From assembly GCA_016707425.1 (NCBI GenBank), contig JADJHU010000015.1:1-64000 (forward strand): a stretch of DNA of 64,000 nt. The letters run 5' to 3'. Below, one piece after another: positions 33,736 through 42,772 of the stretch. The translations under genes were made by a program, and so were the position numbers. Origin of the DNA: Gammaproteobacteria bacterium (GTDB taxonomy: Bacteria > Pseudomonadota > Gammaproteobacteria > Steroidobacterales > Steroidobacteraceae). The notes beneath the pieces were generated by a model. It did no database searches. It saw nothing but the letters and a program-made list of their open reading frames with translations, and had not been told where the DNA came from. Each line of letters opens with the position of its first letter. Within the stretch, counting starts at the first letter, position 1.

Positions 33736-35083
33736 CGCGACGCACGAGCCAGTAGAGCAGCAGGAGCCCCGGGAGACTGAGGCTCGCGGTATAGAGGAAG
33801 AAGCCCGGATAGCCGAGCGCATCGACGACGAAGCCGGACGTGCCCATCAGGAGCTTGCCCGGCAGGGCATAGAGCGAGGACAACAGCGCATACTGCGTCG
33901 CCGTGTAGCTCGAGCTCGTGAGGCTGGACAGGAAGGCGATGAGGGCCGTGCCGTGCACGCCGAGGGCGAGATTGTCGAGGCTGATGACGGCAGCCAGCCC
34001 GAGCACATTGGGCTCTCCCCGCGCCGCGAGGGCTGCAAAGGCAAGATTGGAGCAGATGACCAGCACGCTGCCGAGCACGAGCGAGCGCGTGCGGCCGAGC
34101 CGCGCCACCGCTGCGCCACCAATGAGGATCCCCGCGATCGACATCACCAGCCCGTAGCCCTTCACCACCGCGGCCACCTGCTTCAGCGTGAAGCCGAGAT
34201 CGAGATAGAAGGGGTTGGCCATCACGCCCATCGCATAGTCGGTCAGCCGGTAGCTGCCGATGAAAGCGAAGATCAGCAGGCCGAAAGCGAGCCCGTGACG
34301 CGCAAAGAAATCGATCGCCGGGCAGATCACGGCACCCACGAACCACGCGCCCGCGTCACGTACCGACCGGGGCCAGTGCGCGCGGCGCGCGACCCAGTCG
34401 ACGACACGCTGTTCCCGCACGAGCTCGTCGCGCGGGACGAGCCGCTCCGGTTCACTCACCAGCAGCGTAGTGGCCACACCGATGCCGACCAGCGCGGCCA
34501 TGGCCACATAGCTCGTCCGCCACCCGAAGTCCGCGGCGAGCCACAGCGCTCCGGCGCTCGCGACCATCACGGCGATGCGGTAACCGAGCTGATAGGAAGC
34601 GGCCATGGCTCCCTGCCGCTCGAGCGGGGCGGCCTCGATGCGCCAGGCATCGATGGCGATGTCCTGCGTCGCCGAGCAGAATGCAACCATGAGCGCAAAC
34701 AGCGCCACATGCCCGATGCTCTGTACCGGATCGCTCGAGGCAATGTTCGCGAGACCGAGGGCGATCCCCAGCTGCGCAACCAGCATCCAGCTCCGCCGCC
34801 GGCCGAGCAGCCGGTCGAGCAGCGGCAGCGCCAGCCGGTCCACCACAGGCGCCCAGAGAAACTTGATCGAATAGGCGATGCCGACCCAGGCGAGCATGCC
34901 GATGGTCGCTCGTTCGATCCCGGCCTGTCGCAGCCACGCCGAGAGCGTCGAAAACACCAGCATGAATGGGAGCCCGGCCGAGAAGCCGAGAAACAGCATC
35001 GAAAGCACGCGCGGCTCGCGGTAGACCGCGAGCGCGTGCAGCCAGCCGCCGATCCACGAGCGCCTGTGTGGCGTTGCAGACAC
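33713..35083 (-). CDS. ampG: AmpG-like muropeptide permease (MFS)
   Basis: AmpG imports anhydro-muropeptides for cell-wall recycling and beta-lactamase signalling. The protein (about 456 residues) has some 12-14 membrane segments and the family blocks MLFLGFSAGLPFMLVFSTLS, WVGIAYSIKFLWAPVVDRL, FCSATQDIAIDAWRIE and FIGSYRLTDYAMGVMANPFY. GTG 35083 was chosen; TTG 35095, overlapping the xthA stop by TTGA, is equally possible. Confidence 0.9.
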   Translation of the reverse strand: MSATPHRRSWIGGWLHALAVYREPRVLSMLFLGFSAGLPFMLVFSTLSAWLRQAGIERATIGMLAWVGIAYSIKFLWAPVVDRLALPLLDRLLGRRRSWMLVAQLGIALGLANIASSDPVQSIGHVALFALMVAFCSATQDIAIDAWRIEAAPLERQGAMAASYQLGYRIAVMVASAGALWLAADFGWRTSYVAMAALVGIGVATTLLVSEPERLVPRDELVREQRVVDWVARRAHWPRSVRDAGAWFVGAVICPAIDFFARHGLAFGLLIFAFIGSYRLTDYAMGVMANPFYLDLGFTLKQVAAVVKGYGLVMSIAGILIGGAAVARLGRTRSLVLGSVLVICSNLAFAALAARGEPNVLGLAAVISLDNLALGVHGTALIAFLSSLTSSSYTATQYALLSSLYALPGKLLMGTSGFVVDALGYPGFFLYTASLSLPGLLLLYWLVRRDGGRIRT

Positions 35084-35091
35084 GACGTCGT

Positions 35092-35859
35092 TCAAAGCCT
35101 GTAATCCATGGTGAGCGGCGCGTGATCGGAGAAACGCCGATCCTTGTAGATGGCAGCGTGCCGCGCCGCGCCGGCAAGCCGCGGACTCACGATCTGGTAG
35201 TCGATACGCCAGCCGACGTCTTTCGCCCGGGCCTGACCGCGGTTCGACCACCAGGTGTACTGACCGGGTTCCTGGTTGACCTCGCGGAAGGCGTCGACGT
35301 AGCCCACCCTGTCGAAGAGCTCGTCGAGCCAGGCGCGTTCCTCGGGGAGAAACCCCGAGTTCTTCTGGTTCGCACGCCAGTTGCGCAGGTCGATCGCGCG
35401 GTGCGCAATGTTCCAGTCGCCACACAGGATGTAGTCGCGCCGGCGGCGCTTCAGCGCGCGCAGGTGCGGCATGAAGGCCTCGAGGAAGCGGAATTTCGAG
35501 GCCTGCCGGTGCGGACCCGCCGAGCCCGAGGGCAGGTAGAGCGAGACGACACCCAGCCCGCCGAACCAGGCCTCCAGGTAGCGGCCCTCCGCATCGAACT
35601 CGGCCACGCCGAAGCCGCGCACGAGCCGATCCGGCGCACGGCGCGAATAGATCGCCACGCCCGAGTAGCCTTTGCGGTCGGCGTCGCAGAAATGGCTCTC
35701 GTAGCCGGGGATCGCGACGTCATGGCCGTCGAGCTGCTCCACCTGACTCTTCGTCTCCTGCAGGCAGATCACGTCGGCCTTCTGGGTCGCCAGCCACTCG
35801 AAGAGACCCTTGCCGGCCGCCGAACGAATCCCGCAGACGTTGAGCGTTATGATGCGCAC
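35092..35859 (-). CDS. xthA: Exodeoxyribonuclease III (AP endonuclease)
   Basis: The enzyme cleaves DNA 5' of abasic sites and has 3'-exonuclease activity. Motifs are complete: LNVCGIRSA, VICLQETKSQ (metal-binding Glu), YSGVAIYSR, YILCGDWNIAH (Asp/Asn), GWRIDYQIVS, and RFSDHAPLTMDY with the catalytic His. GTG 35859 (255 residues) starts at VRIITLNVCG, the usual N-terminus. It is divergent from pyrE, with only 35 bases between. Confidence 0.94.
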   Translation of the reverse strand: MRIITLNVCGIRSAAGKGLFEWLATQKADVICLQETKSQVEQLDGHDVAIPGYESHFCDADRKGYSGVAIYSRRAPDRLVRGFGVAEFDAEGRYLEAWFGGLGVVSLYLPSGSAGPHRQASKFRFLEAFMPHLRALKRRRRDYILCGDWNIAHRAIDLRNWRANQKNSGFLPEERAWLDELFDRVGYVDAFREVNQEPGQYTWWSNRGQARAKDVGWRIDYQIVSPRLAGAARHAAIYKDRRFSDHAPLTMDYRL

Positions 35860-35894
35860 TTCATCATCATACCGGGGTGGCACGGGGATCCGGC

Positions 35895-36560
35895 ATGCAG
35901 GACTACCAGATCACCTTCATCGATGTCGCCATGCGCCGCCAGGCGCTGCGCTTCGGCCGCTTCAGGCTGAAGTCGGGCCGCGAGAGCCCCTATTTCTTCA
36001 ATGCCGGCGCGTTCGACGACGGGGAGTCGATCGGCGTGCTCGGGCGCTGCTACGCGGCCGCCCTGGTGCGCTCAGGCGTCAGCTTCGACATGCTCTTCGG
36101 CCCGGCCTACAAGGGCATCCCGCTGGCCACGGCCGTCGCGGTGGCACTCGCCGAGCACCATCGCCGCAGCGTCCCCTTCGCCTTCAACCGCAAGGAGGCC
36201 AAGGACCATGGTGAAGGCGGCCGGCTCGTGGGCGCAACATTGTCCGGGCGCGTCGTGATCGTGGATGACGTCATCACCGCAGGCACGGCCATCAGGGAGT
36301 CCGTGGAGATCATCCGTGCGACAGGCGCACAGCCTGTGGCGGTGGCGCTGGCCCTCGACCGCCAGGAACGGGGGGCAGGCGGCTCCGCACGTTCCGCAGT
36401 CCAGGAGGTCGAGGCCGATCTCGGTCTGCACTGCATCAGCATCCTCTCGCTCGGGGAGCTGATCGCGGCACTCGCGGCCCCGACCGGTGATGCGCTTCGC
36501 ATTTCCGCCGAGCAGCTGGCTGCCCTCGAAGCCTATCGCCAGGCCTACGGTGTAAGCTGA
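35895..36560 (+). CDS. pyrE: Orotate phosphoribosyltransferase
   Basis: PyrE joins orotate to PRPP in pyrimidine synthesis. The 221-residue protein has LRFGRFRLKSGRESPYFFNA, GPAYKGIPLATAVAVALAE, FNRKEAKDHGEGG and the PRPP loop VVIVDDVITAGTAIRES. ATG 35895 follows GGGGA. An upstream in-frame start would run into the divergent xthA start. The position next to dut-coaBC is as in other gammaproteobacteria. Confidence 0.96.
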   Translation: MQDYQITFIDVAMRRQALRFGRFRLKSGRESPYFFNAGAFDDGESIGVLGRCYAAALVRSGVSFDMLFGPAYKGIPLATAVAVALAEHHRRSVPFAFNRKEAKDHGEGGRLVGATLSGRVVIVDDVITAGTAIRESVEIIRATGAQPVAVALALDRQERGAGGSARSAVQEVEADLGLHCISILSLGELIAALAAPTGDALRISAEQLAALEAYRQAYGVS

Positions 36561-36598
36561 GTGTCCCGGAGAGTGCCGCTCCGGCACAATGGTTCGTC

Positions 36599-37249
36599 AT
36601 GAAGATCACTGGACAGGGCCTGGCATTGAGCATGCTGCTCGCCGCGTGGGGGCTGGCTTCCGCTGCCGACCGCCGCCCGCAGTCGTCTGAGAGCTCATCC
36701 TACCGCTGGGTGGATGAGCAGGGCGTCACGCACTACGGCGATCGCGTTCCTCCGGAGGCGACCCGCAAGCAGCGCGACGTCCTCAACAGCCAGGGCGTGG
36801 TCGTCAGGCATCTCGAAGCCGAGAAGACCCCGAAGCAGCTCGCCGATGAGGAGCGCCAGCGGACCGAACTCGCGCGCCAGCAGCAGCACGATCAGTTTCT
36901 GCTCACGACCTACGTGTCGGTGCAGGACATCGAAGCACTGCGTGACCTGCGGCTCGAGCAGCTGCAGAGCCAGATCCGCGGCGCTGAGCTGTATATCGAG
37001 TCGCTCGGCGCGCGCCTGGGGATGCTGCAGGAGCGTGCACGCAACTTCCTGCCCTACAGCGAGCGGCCCGAGGCCCGCCGCATGCCCGACGATCTCGCAG
37101 AGGAGCTCGTGCGCGCGCTGAACGAAGTCCGCTCTCAGCGCCAGACCCTGGAGGCGAAACGCGGCGAGCAGACGGCGCTCCGCGCGCAGTTCCAGAGCGA
37201 CATCGACCGCTATCGTGAGCTGAAATCCCCGCGTGCGATCATGCGCTGA
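36599..37249 (+). CDS. Secreted DUF4124-domain protein
   Basis: The 216-residue protein has a signal peptide (GLALSMLLAAWGLASA) and then a DUF4124 domain (SSYRWVDEQGVTHYGDRVPP). A long, charged alpha-helical part with probable coiled coil fills residues 75-216. It is likely periplasmic. The family role is unknown. A weak site (GGAGAG) lies some distance before the ATG. Confidence 0.85.
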   Translation: MKITGQGLALSMLLAAWGLASAADRRPQSSESSSYRWVDEQGVTHYGDRVPPEATRKQRDVLNSQGVVVRHLEAEKTPKQLADEERQRTELARQQQHDQFLLTTYVSVQDIEALRDLRLEQLQSQIRGAELYIESLGARLGMLQERARNFLPYSERPEARRMPDDLAEELVRALNEVRSQRQTLEAKRGEQTALRAQFQSDIDRYRELKSPRAIMR

Positions 37250-37260
37250 GATGAGGGCGC

Positions 37261-37740
37261 TCAGCAGCGCCCGGTGTGGCCGAAGCCCCCTGCACCACGA
37301 TCGGTCGCAGCAAAATCCTCGACCACCTCGAGGGCGACCTGCACGACCGGCACGACGACGAGCTGCGCAATGCGCTCCCCCGGCTGGATGGTGAAAGCCG
37401 CACCCCCCCGGTTCCAGCAGGAGACCATGAGCGGCCCCTGATAGTCGGAATCGATGAGCCCGACCAGGTTGCCGAGCACGATGCCGTGCCGATGACCCAG
37501 GCCCGAGCGCGGCAGGATCATGGCAGCCAGGTCCGGATCGTCGAGGTGGATTGCGAGCCCGGTCGGCAGGAGCTCTGCACAGCCCGGCTCGAGCACGAGC
37601 GGCGCATCGATGCAGGCGCGCAGATCGAGGCCCGCTGAACCCCCGGTTGCGTATTCGGGCAACGGCAGTTCGCGCCCGAGGCGCGCATCGAGGATGCGCA
37701 CCTTGAGCGGCCGGCGCCCCGCACGTCGAGCGCCGTTCAC
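37261..37740 (-). CDS. dut: Deoxyuridine 5'-triphosphate nucleotidohydrolase
   Basis: Dut hydrolyses dUTP, lowering uracil in DNA and supplying dUMP for thymidylate. All five trimeric dUTPase motifs are present: GSAGLDLRAC, MILPRSGLGHRHGI, GNLVGLIDSDYQG, RIAQLVVVPV and DRGAGGFGHTG. The start GTG 37740 overlaps the coaBC stop by GTGA and gives 159 residues. The first ten residues are Arg-rich and not conserved. Confidence 0.95.
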   Translation of the reverse strand: MNGARRAGRRPLKVRILDARLGRELPLPEYATGGSAGLDLRACIDAPLVLEPGCAELLPTGLAIHLDDPDLAAMILPRSGLGHRHGIVLGNLVGLIDSDYQGPLMVSCWNRGGAAFTIQPGERIAQLVVVPVVQVALEVVEDFAATDRGAGGFGHTGRC

Positions 37741-38945
37741 CGGGCGGCAGCCGCCCGGGCGTCTGCGAAGCGCCCGGCGATGAGCCCGATCAGCGCCTGC
37801 GCCAGGACCTGCTTCGAGCCACACGGCAGTTCCTGCCGGCCCCCGTGCCAGAGCACCACCAGGGCGTTGTCGTCCTGCTCGAATACTTTCCGGTCACCCA
37901 CCTCGTTCGCGGCGATCATGTCGAGATTCTTCTTCACGAGTTTGGTGCGGGCGTGCTGCTCGACCGCCTCGGTTTCAGCCGCAAAGCCGACGACGAAGGG
38001 TCGCCCGGGCCGCTGCGCGACGGTGCCGAGAATATCCACGGTACGCTCCATCGCAATATCGAGCCGGTCGGAGTGCTTCTTGATCTTCTGCTCCGCAGCA
38101 CGTGCTGGCCGGTAGTCGGCCACCGCTGCCGTGGAAATGAAGATGTCGACGCCCGCCACCTCGCGCAGCACCGCATCCAGCATCTCTGCGGCGCTCTCGA
38201 CATCGACGCGTCGTACACCCGGCGGTGTCGGCAGCGCCACCGGTCCGGCAACGAGCGTCACCTCGGCACCCGCGAGCCGCGCCGCCCGCGCCACGGCGAA
38301 GCCCATCTTCCCGGAGCTGCGATTGCTGATGAATCGCACCGGGTCGATGCGCTCGCGTGTGGGTCCCGCCGTCACCAGCACGCGCCGGCCCGCGAGCAGA
38401 TCCGTCGCACCGAAGAGTGCCGCCACACGGGAGGCGAGCTCGAGGGGTTCGAGCATGCGGCCCGGGCCAGTCTCCCCGCAGGCCTGTTCGCCCTCGCCCG
38501 GCCCCCACAGCTGCACACCACGGTGCACGAGCGTCGCAACATTCGCCTGCGTGGCCTCGTTGGCCCACATCAGGCGGTTCATCGCCGGAGCGGCGACGAT
38601 CGGTGCTTCGGTTGCGAGACACAGTGTCGTCAGCAGATCGTCGGCCTGCCCGCTCGCGAGGCGTGCCAGGAAATCCGCACTGGCCGGAGCAATCAGCACC
38701 AGGTCCGCCCAGCGCGCGAGCTCGATGTGGCCCATTGCCGCCTCCGCGGCCGGATCCCAGAGATCCTGGCGCACTTCGCGGCCCGAGAGTGCCTGAAAGG
38801 TCGCTGCCCCGACGAACTCGCGCGCGGCGGTGGTCATCACCACCTGCACCTCGGCGCCGCGCTCGATGAGGCGGCGCACCAGGTCTGCGCTCTTGTAGGC
38901 GGCGATGCCGCCGGTGACGCCGAGTACCACGTGCCTGCCGTGCAT
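37737..38945 (-). CDS. coaBC: CoaBC, phosphopantothenoylcysteine synthetase/decarboxylase
   Basis: This bifunctional enzyme of coenzyme A synthesis has an N-terminal flavoprotein decarboxylase CoaC (VVLGVTGGIAAYKSADLVRR, active-site His in MGHIELARWAD, PAMNRLMW) and a C-terminal synthetase CoaB (VLVTAGPTRERIDPVRFISN, SSGKMGFAVARAA, AVADYRPARAAEQKIKK). The length is 402 residues. It is divergent from radC with about 130 bases between, and overlaps dut by four bases. Confidence 0.96.
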   Translation of the reverse strand: MHGRHVVLGVTGGIAAYKSADLVRRLIERGAEVQVVMTTAAREFVGAATFQALSGREVRQDLWDPAAEAAMGHIELARWADLVLIAPASADFLARLASGQADDLLTTLCLATEAPIVAAPAMNRLMWANEATQANVATLVHRGVQLWGPGEGEQACGETGPGRMLEPLELASRVAALFGATDLLAGRRVLVTAGPTRERIDPVRFISNRSSGKMGFAVARAARLAGAEVTLVAGPVALPTPPGVRRVDVESAAEMLDAVLREVAGVDIFISTAAVADYRPARAAEQKIKKHSDRLDIAMERTVDILGTVAQRPGRPFVVGFAAETEAVEQHARTKLVKKNLDMIAANEVGDRKVFEQDDNALVVLWHGGRQELPCGSKQVLAQALIGLIAGRFADARAAAAR

Positions 38946-39078
38946 CGGGCAATTATCCGGTGCCGGCCAGAGGCGGCGCAAACACGTGGCATTTTCCGGG
39001 AACCACGCCCGTTTTGGCGCTCGCCCGGCCGCCACCTCACGCCCCACAGTGCGAAGTCCGGAGCAGCGGAGCACCCCC

Positions 39079-39753
39079 ATGAGCATCAGCCAGTGGCCAC
39101 GCGCCGAACGACCCCGCGAAAAACTCCTCGAGCGTGGCGCGCATGTCCTCTCCGACTCCGAGCTCCTCGCGGTCCTGCTCGGCTCGGGCGTCAGCGGCAC
39201 CAATGCCGTGGAGCTCGCGCGGACGCTCCTCGGCGAGTTCGGGTCCCTGCGGGAGCTCCTGCGTGCGAACCTCGAGGTCTGCATAGGCCAGCGCGGGCTC
39301 GGACCTGCCCGCTACGCACTCCTGCAGGCCTCGCTCGAGCTCGCACGCCGGCACTACCGGGAAACGCTGCGCCTGGGTCCGGCCCTGGTCGCGCCCGAGG
39401 CAACGCGCGCCTTCCTCACCGCGCAGCTGCGCGACAAGCCCTACGAGGTCTTCTGCTGCCTGCACCTCGACAACCGCCACCGCCTGATCGCCTTCGAAGA
39501 GCTCTTCCGCGGCACGATCGACGGCGCCAGCGTGCATCCACGCGAGGTCGTCCGCCAGGCCCTCGCGCACAACGCCGCCGCCGTGATCCTCGCGCACAAC
39601 CACCCCTCGGGAGTCGCGGAGGCGAGCCAGGCGGATGAGCTCATCACCCAGCGGCTGAAGGAGGCCCTCGCGCTCATTGACATCCGCGTGCTGGATCACC
39701 TGATCGTCGGCGACAGCCGGTGTCTTTCCTTCGCGGAGCAGGGCCTGCTGTGA
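39079..39753 (+). CDS. radC: RadC-family JAMM protein
   Basis: The 224-residue protein has the UPF0758/RadC layout: N-terminal helix-hairpin-helix part (RPREKLLERGAHVLSDSELL) and a C-terminal MPN+/JAMM metal site (ILAHNHPSGVAEASQADELI). The role in repair is doubtful. It precedes rpmB-rpmG as in E. coli, but here fbp and a Lys/Arg-rich gene are inserted between. Confidence 0.94.
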   Translation: MSISQWPRAERPREKLLERGAHVLSDSELLAVLLGSGVSGTNAVELARTLLGEFGSLRELLRANLEVCIGQRGLGPARYALLQASLELARRHYRETLRLGPALVAPEATRAFLTAQLRDKPYEVFCCLHLDNRHRLIAFEELFRGTIDGASVHPREVVRQALAHNAAAVILAHNHPSGVAEASQADELITQRLKEALALIDIRVLDHLIVGDSRCLSFAEQGLL

Positions 39754-39828
39754 CTGCCTCGATGGCGCACGTCGGGTCAGGGCAGGCAGAATCCCTGATT
39801 TTTCGGGGCCTGAACCAGGAGGATGAAG

Positions 39829-40842
39829 ATGCCCGCTCCGCAACCGTCGCCCGCCGCCGTCAGCATCGAGCCGATCGTCACCCTGCAGTCCCACATCCTG
39901 CAGCAGCAGGCTGTTTCACCCGAGGCGACGGGCACGCTGTCATGGATCCTCTCCGCCCTGTCGATCTCGACCAAGGTGATCGCCGCCAAGGTGCGCGGTG
40001 CGCGCCTCCAGGACGTGCTCGGCACCGCCGGCACGGACAACGTGCAGGGCGAGAATCAGCAGAAGCTCGACGTCATCGCCAACGAGGTACTGCTGCGCGT
40101 CCTCGGCGGGCGCGACGGCGTGGCGATCGTCGCATCCGAGGAAAACGAGGAGCCGGTGATCCTCCGCGACGATCCGGCAGCCGAGCGCCGTTACTGCGTG
40201 CTCTTCGATCCGCTCGACGGCTCCTCGAACCTCGATGTCTGCGGGGGTGTGGGAACCATCTTCAGCATCCTTCGTCACGACCGGCGCGCCCGTGACGCAC
40301 AGGCCTCACTCCTGCAGCCCGGAGCCCGGCAGGTCGCGGCCGGCTATGTGCTCTACGGTTCATCCACGGTATTCGTGCTGACCGTTGGCCGTGGCGTCGA
40401 CATGTTCGTGCTCGATCCGGCGGCAGGCGCGTTCATGCTCGTCGAGCGCGGACTGCGCACACCCACGACCTGCAGGAGCTACTCGGTCAACGAGGGCAAC
40501 CGCCGCACCTTCCCCGAAGGCTACCAGCGCTATCTCGACTGGGCGCAGGAGCAGGGCTACTCGAGTCGCTACGTGGGCTCGATGGTGGCCGACGTCCATC
40601 GCATCCTGCTCAAGGGCGGTGTGTTCATGTACCCGCCGACCAGGAAAGCGCCCCAGGGAAAACTCCGCCTCATGTACGAGGCGAACCCGATGGCGATGCT
40701 CATCGAACAGGCCGGCGGCAAGGCAATCGCGGCGCCGGGCCGGCGCATCCTGGAGATACAGCCGGGCGATATCCATGAGCGCACGCCAGTGGTCCTCGGC
40801 AGCGCCGGCGAGGTCGATCAGGTCGCGGCCCATCTGGGTTGA
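39829..40842 (+). CDS. fbp: Fructose-1,6-bisphosphatase class 1
   Basis: The enzyme catalyses the gluconeogenic step to fructose 6-phosphate. The signature LFDPLDGSSNLDV is complete, with EENEEPVIL, GENQQKLDVIANE, YVGSMVADVHRILLKGGVFM and KLRLMYEANPMAMLIEQAGG, all typical of class I. AGGAGG at 39817-39822 touches the first ATG (39823) but is six bases from ATG 39829, so the second is preferred (337 residues). Confidence 0.95.
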   Translation: MPAPQPSPAAVSIEPIVTLQSHILQQQAVSPEATGTLSWILSALSISTKVIAAKVRGARLQDVLGTAGTDNVQGENQQKLDVIANEVLLRVLGGRDGVAIVASEENEEPVILRDDPAAERRYCVLFDPLDGSSNLDVCGGVGTIFSILRHDRRARDAQASLLQPGARQVAAGYVLYGSSTVFVLTVGRGVDMFVLDPAAGAFMLVERGLRTPTTCRSYSVNEGNRRTFPEGYQRYLDWAQEQGYSSRYVGSMVADVHRILLKGGVFMYPPTRKAPQGKLRLMYEANPMAMLIEQAGGKAIAAPGRRILEIQPGDIHERTPVVLGSAGEVDQVAAHLG

Positions 40843-40941
40843 AGGGTTCCGCACACGGGGCCCAGGTGACTCGGCCGGATCATTGACCTCGCCGCACCAG
40901 TAGCGTTAGCGTCGCACCAGACTTCGAGCGGAGGACACCCG

Positions 40942-41244
40942 ATGGCAGCGAGGAAGAAAAAGTCCGGAAAGCAGAAGCGGACGGCAGTGCGCGGCGGCCG
41001 AAGCACCGCACGCAGGGCCGGCAGCAAGTCAGCAGCGCGCAAGCGCCGCGCAGCGCCTGCGGGCGGGAAGCGAGCCGGACGCAAAAAGGTCGCGAAGAAA
41101 TCCCGCAGGACAGCCGCCAGGAAGGCGGTATCCCGAAAGACGTCCCGAAAGAGCGCCGCGTCGCCAATCGCCGTGACAACCGCGCCTGCGCCGGGCCCTC
41201 TCCAGGACACCGAGGACGATCTGGAAGTCTCGCCCTGGGGTTGA
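40942..41244 (+). CDS. Lys/Arg/Ala-rich histone-like protein
   Basis: The 100-residue protein starts MAARKKKSGKQKRTAVRGG and stays extremely basic until about residue 75 (KRAGRKKVAKKSRRTAARK). It then ends with an acidic tail (DTEDDLEVSPWG). It resembles histone H1-like or AlgP-type nucleoid tails with K/R-A-A repeats. It likely binds nucleic acid. GGAGG precedes the ATG. The gene stands between fbp and rpmB. No conserved domain can be named from the sequence alone. Confidence 0.7.
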   Translation: MAARKKKSGKQKRTAVRGGRSTARRAGSKSAARKRRAAPAGGKRAGRKKVAKKSRRTAARKAVSRKTSRKSAASPIAVTTAPAPGPLQDTEDDLEVSPWG

Positions 41245-41260
41245 CGATCGGCCGTCTCGG

Positions 41261-41289
41261 TTGCCTCGCCGCCCCGCGGCTGGTATAAA
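41261..41289 (+). promoter_or_regulatory. Sigma-70 promoter of rpmB-rpmG
   Basis: TTGCCT (41261-41266) and TATAAA (41284-41289) are separated by exactly 17 bases. The leader to the rpmB ATG is about 95 bases. Confidence 0.65.
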
Positions 41290-41390
41290 GCGGCGCTTTC
41301 TGCGGCGAGGCAGGTGCTGTATCTGCCTGCAAGCCTTTGATCCAAAAAGGCCGTGCCGCCTGTCAATTCCGGAGCCCGAGGTTTTCAGCC

Positions 41391-41627
41391 ATGTCTCGCG
41401 TCTGTGACATCACCGGCAAGCGTCCCGCAACCGGCAATCGCGTCTCGCATGCCAACAACCGCAAGCGGCGCCGCTTCCTGCCGAATCTGCACACGCAGCG
41501 CTTCTGGCTCGAAGGCGAGCGGCGCTGGGTCACGCTGCGCGTCTCGACGCGCGGACTGCGCACCATCGAGAAGAAGGGCCTCGACGCAGTGGTTGCCGAG
41601 CTGCGCGGCCAGGGCATGAAGGTCTGA
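41391..41627 (+). CDS. rpmB: Ribosomal protein L28
   Basis: This component of the large ribosomal subunit has 78 residues: SRVCDITGKRPATGNRVSHA, NNRKRRRFLPNLHTQRFW, LRVSTRGLRTIEKKGLDAV. The start is the ATG just before SRVCDITGK, as in all L28 proteins. It is followed by rpmG after 22 bases. Confidence 0.98.
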   Translation: MSRVCDITGKRPATGNRVSHANNRKRRRFLPNLHTQRFWLEGERRWVTLRVSTRGLRTIEKKGLDAVVAELRGQGMKV

Positions 41628-41649
41628 CCGGTCCAGAGGGATACGAGCC

Positions 41650-41805
41650 ATGCGCGACAAGATCAAGCTGCTGTCCACGGCCGGAACCGGCCACTTCTAT
41701 GTGACCACCAAGAACAAGCGACTCCATCCGGACAAGATGGAGATCCGCAAGTTCGATCCGGTCGCGCGCAAGCACGTCGCGTACAAGGAAGCGAAGATCA
41801 AGTGA
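41650..41805 (+). CDS. rpmG: Ribosomal protein L33
   Basis: This 51-residue large-subunit protein reads MRDKIKLLSTAGTGHFYVTT, KNKRLHPDKMEIRKFDPVAR, KHVAYKEAKIK. It is the cysteine-free (non-zinc) form. The gene forms the usual pair with rpmB and is followed by a terminator. Confidence 0.97.
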   Translation: MRDKIKLLSTAGTGHFYVTTKNKRLHPDKMEIRKFDPVARKHVAYKEAKIK

Positions 41806-41852
41806 CCGTACGGCCTGCGGACCGTAGACGGCCGCAGGAAGGATGACCAGGG

Positions 41853-41892
41853 GGCCCGGCGCCGGAGAGGTGGCCGGGCCTTCGCTTTTTCG
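41853..41892 (+). terminator. Rho-independent terminator after rpmG
   Basis: GCCCGGC (41854-41860) pairs with GCCGGGC (41873-41879), followed by a T-rich tract (cttcgcttttt). Confidence 0.75.
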
Positions 41893-41928
41893 GCTGTAGA
41901 CTGTGCGCGGCAGGCTGCGAACACCGTC

Positions 41929-42744
41929 ATGCCCGAGCTCCCCGAAGTCGAAACGACCCGCCGCGGGATCGATCCGTACGTCGTTGGCCGGCGTATCGAG
42001 GCGCTGGTCGTGCGCGAGCCGAGGCTCCGCTGGCCGGTCCCCGAGGAGCTCCCCGGACGCGTTGCCGGCCAGAGGGTGCTGCGGACCGCACGGCGGGCGA
42101 AATACCTCCTGCTTGAACTCGAGCGCGGGACGCTGCTGCTGCACCTCGGCATGTCGGGCTCGCTGCGCATGCTGCCGGCGGGTGTCCCGCCACGCAGGCA
42201 CGATCACCTGGAGCTGCAACTCGATTCGGGAGCCTCGCTGCACTTCAACGATCCGCGCCGCTTCGGCAGCCTCCACTACACCGAGGCGGATCCGGCTGTG
42301 CATCCGCTGCTGGCCCGGCTCGCGCCTGAACCCTTCGATCCCGGCTTCACAGGCGAGTACCTCTGGCGCATCACCCGCAGGCGACGCGTGCCGGTCAAGT
42401 CGCTGCTGATGAACTCGCGCCTCGTGGTGGGTGTCGGCAACATCTATGCGAGCGAAGCGCTCTACCGGGCGGGCATCCGCCCCACGCGCACCGCCGGAAG
42501 GCTGACACGTCCCGAGCTCGAGCGACTCGCACATGCCGTCAGGGCCGTGCTCACAGGCGCCGTGCGGGCAGGGGGCACGACGCTGCGCGACTACGTCGGC
42601 GCCGACGGACGACCTGGCGCCTTCCGCCGCAAGCTCTTCGTCTACGAGCGCGCCGGCGAGCCCTGTCGCCACTGCGGCGTGCGCATCCGGCGCATTGCCC
42701 AGGGGCGGCGCTCGAGCTACTTCTGCCCGAATTGCCAGCGATGA
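41929..42744 (+). CDS. mutM: Formamidopyrimidine-DNA glycosylase
   Basis: MutM removes 8-oxoG and formamidopyrimidines. Pro2-Glu3 (MPELPEVETTRRGI), the H2TH region (KSLLMNSRLVVGVGNIYASE) and the C-terminal zinc finger (CRHCGVRIRRIAQ, FCPNCQ) are all present. The length is 271 residues. With mutY at 21 kb both arms of the GO repair system are in the window. In E. coli the next gene is coaD; here two genes intervene. Confidence 0.97.
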   Translation: MPELPEVETTRRGIDPYVVGRRIEALVVREPRLRWPVPEELPGRVAGQRVLRTARRAKYLLLELERGTLLLHLGMSGSLRMLPAGVPPRRHDHLELQLDSGASLHFNDPRRFGSLHYTEADPAVHPLLARLAPEPFDPGFTGEYLWRITRRRRVPVKSLLMNSRLVVGVGNIYASEALYRAGIRPTRTAGRLTRPELERLAHAVRAVLTGAVRAGGTTLRDYVGADGRPGAFRRKLFVYERAGEPCRHCGVRIRRIAQGRRSSYFCPNCQR

Positions 42745-42772
42745 CGGGCAGGAGAGGCAGGCATCGTGCTCT

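Noticed and set aside
33428..35104. A 558-residue plus-strand frame opposite ampG
   Set aside because: It is Arg/His/Glu-rich with no recognisable domain, an antisense shadow.
37845..39638. A 597-residue plus-strand frame opposite coaBC and running through radC out of frame
   Set aside because: coaBC and radC account for the region with complete motifs.
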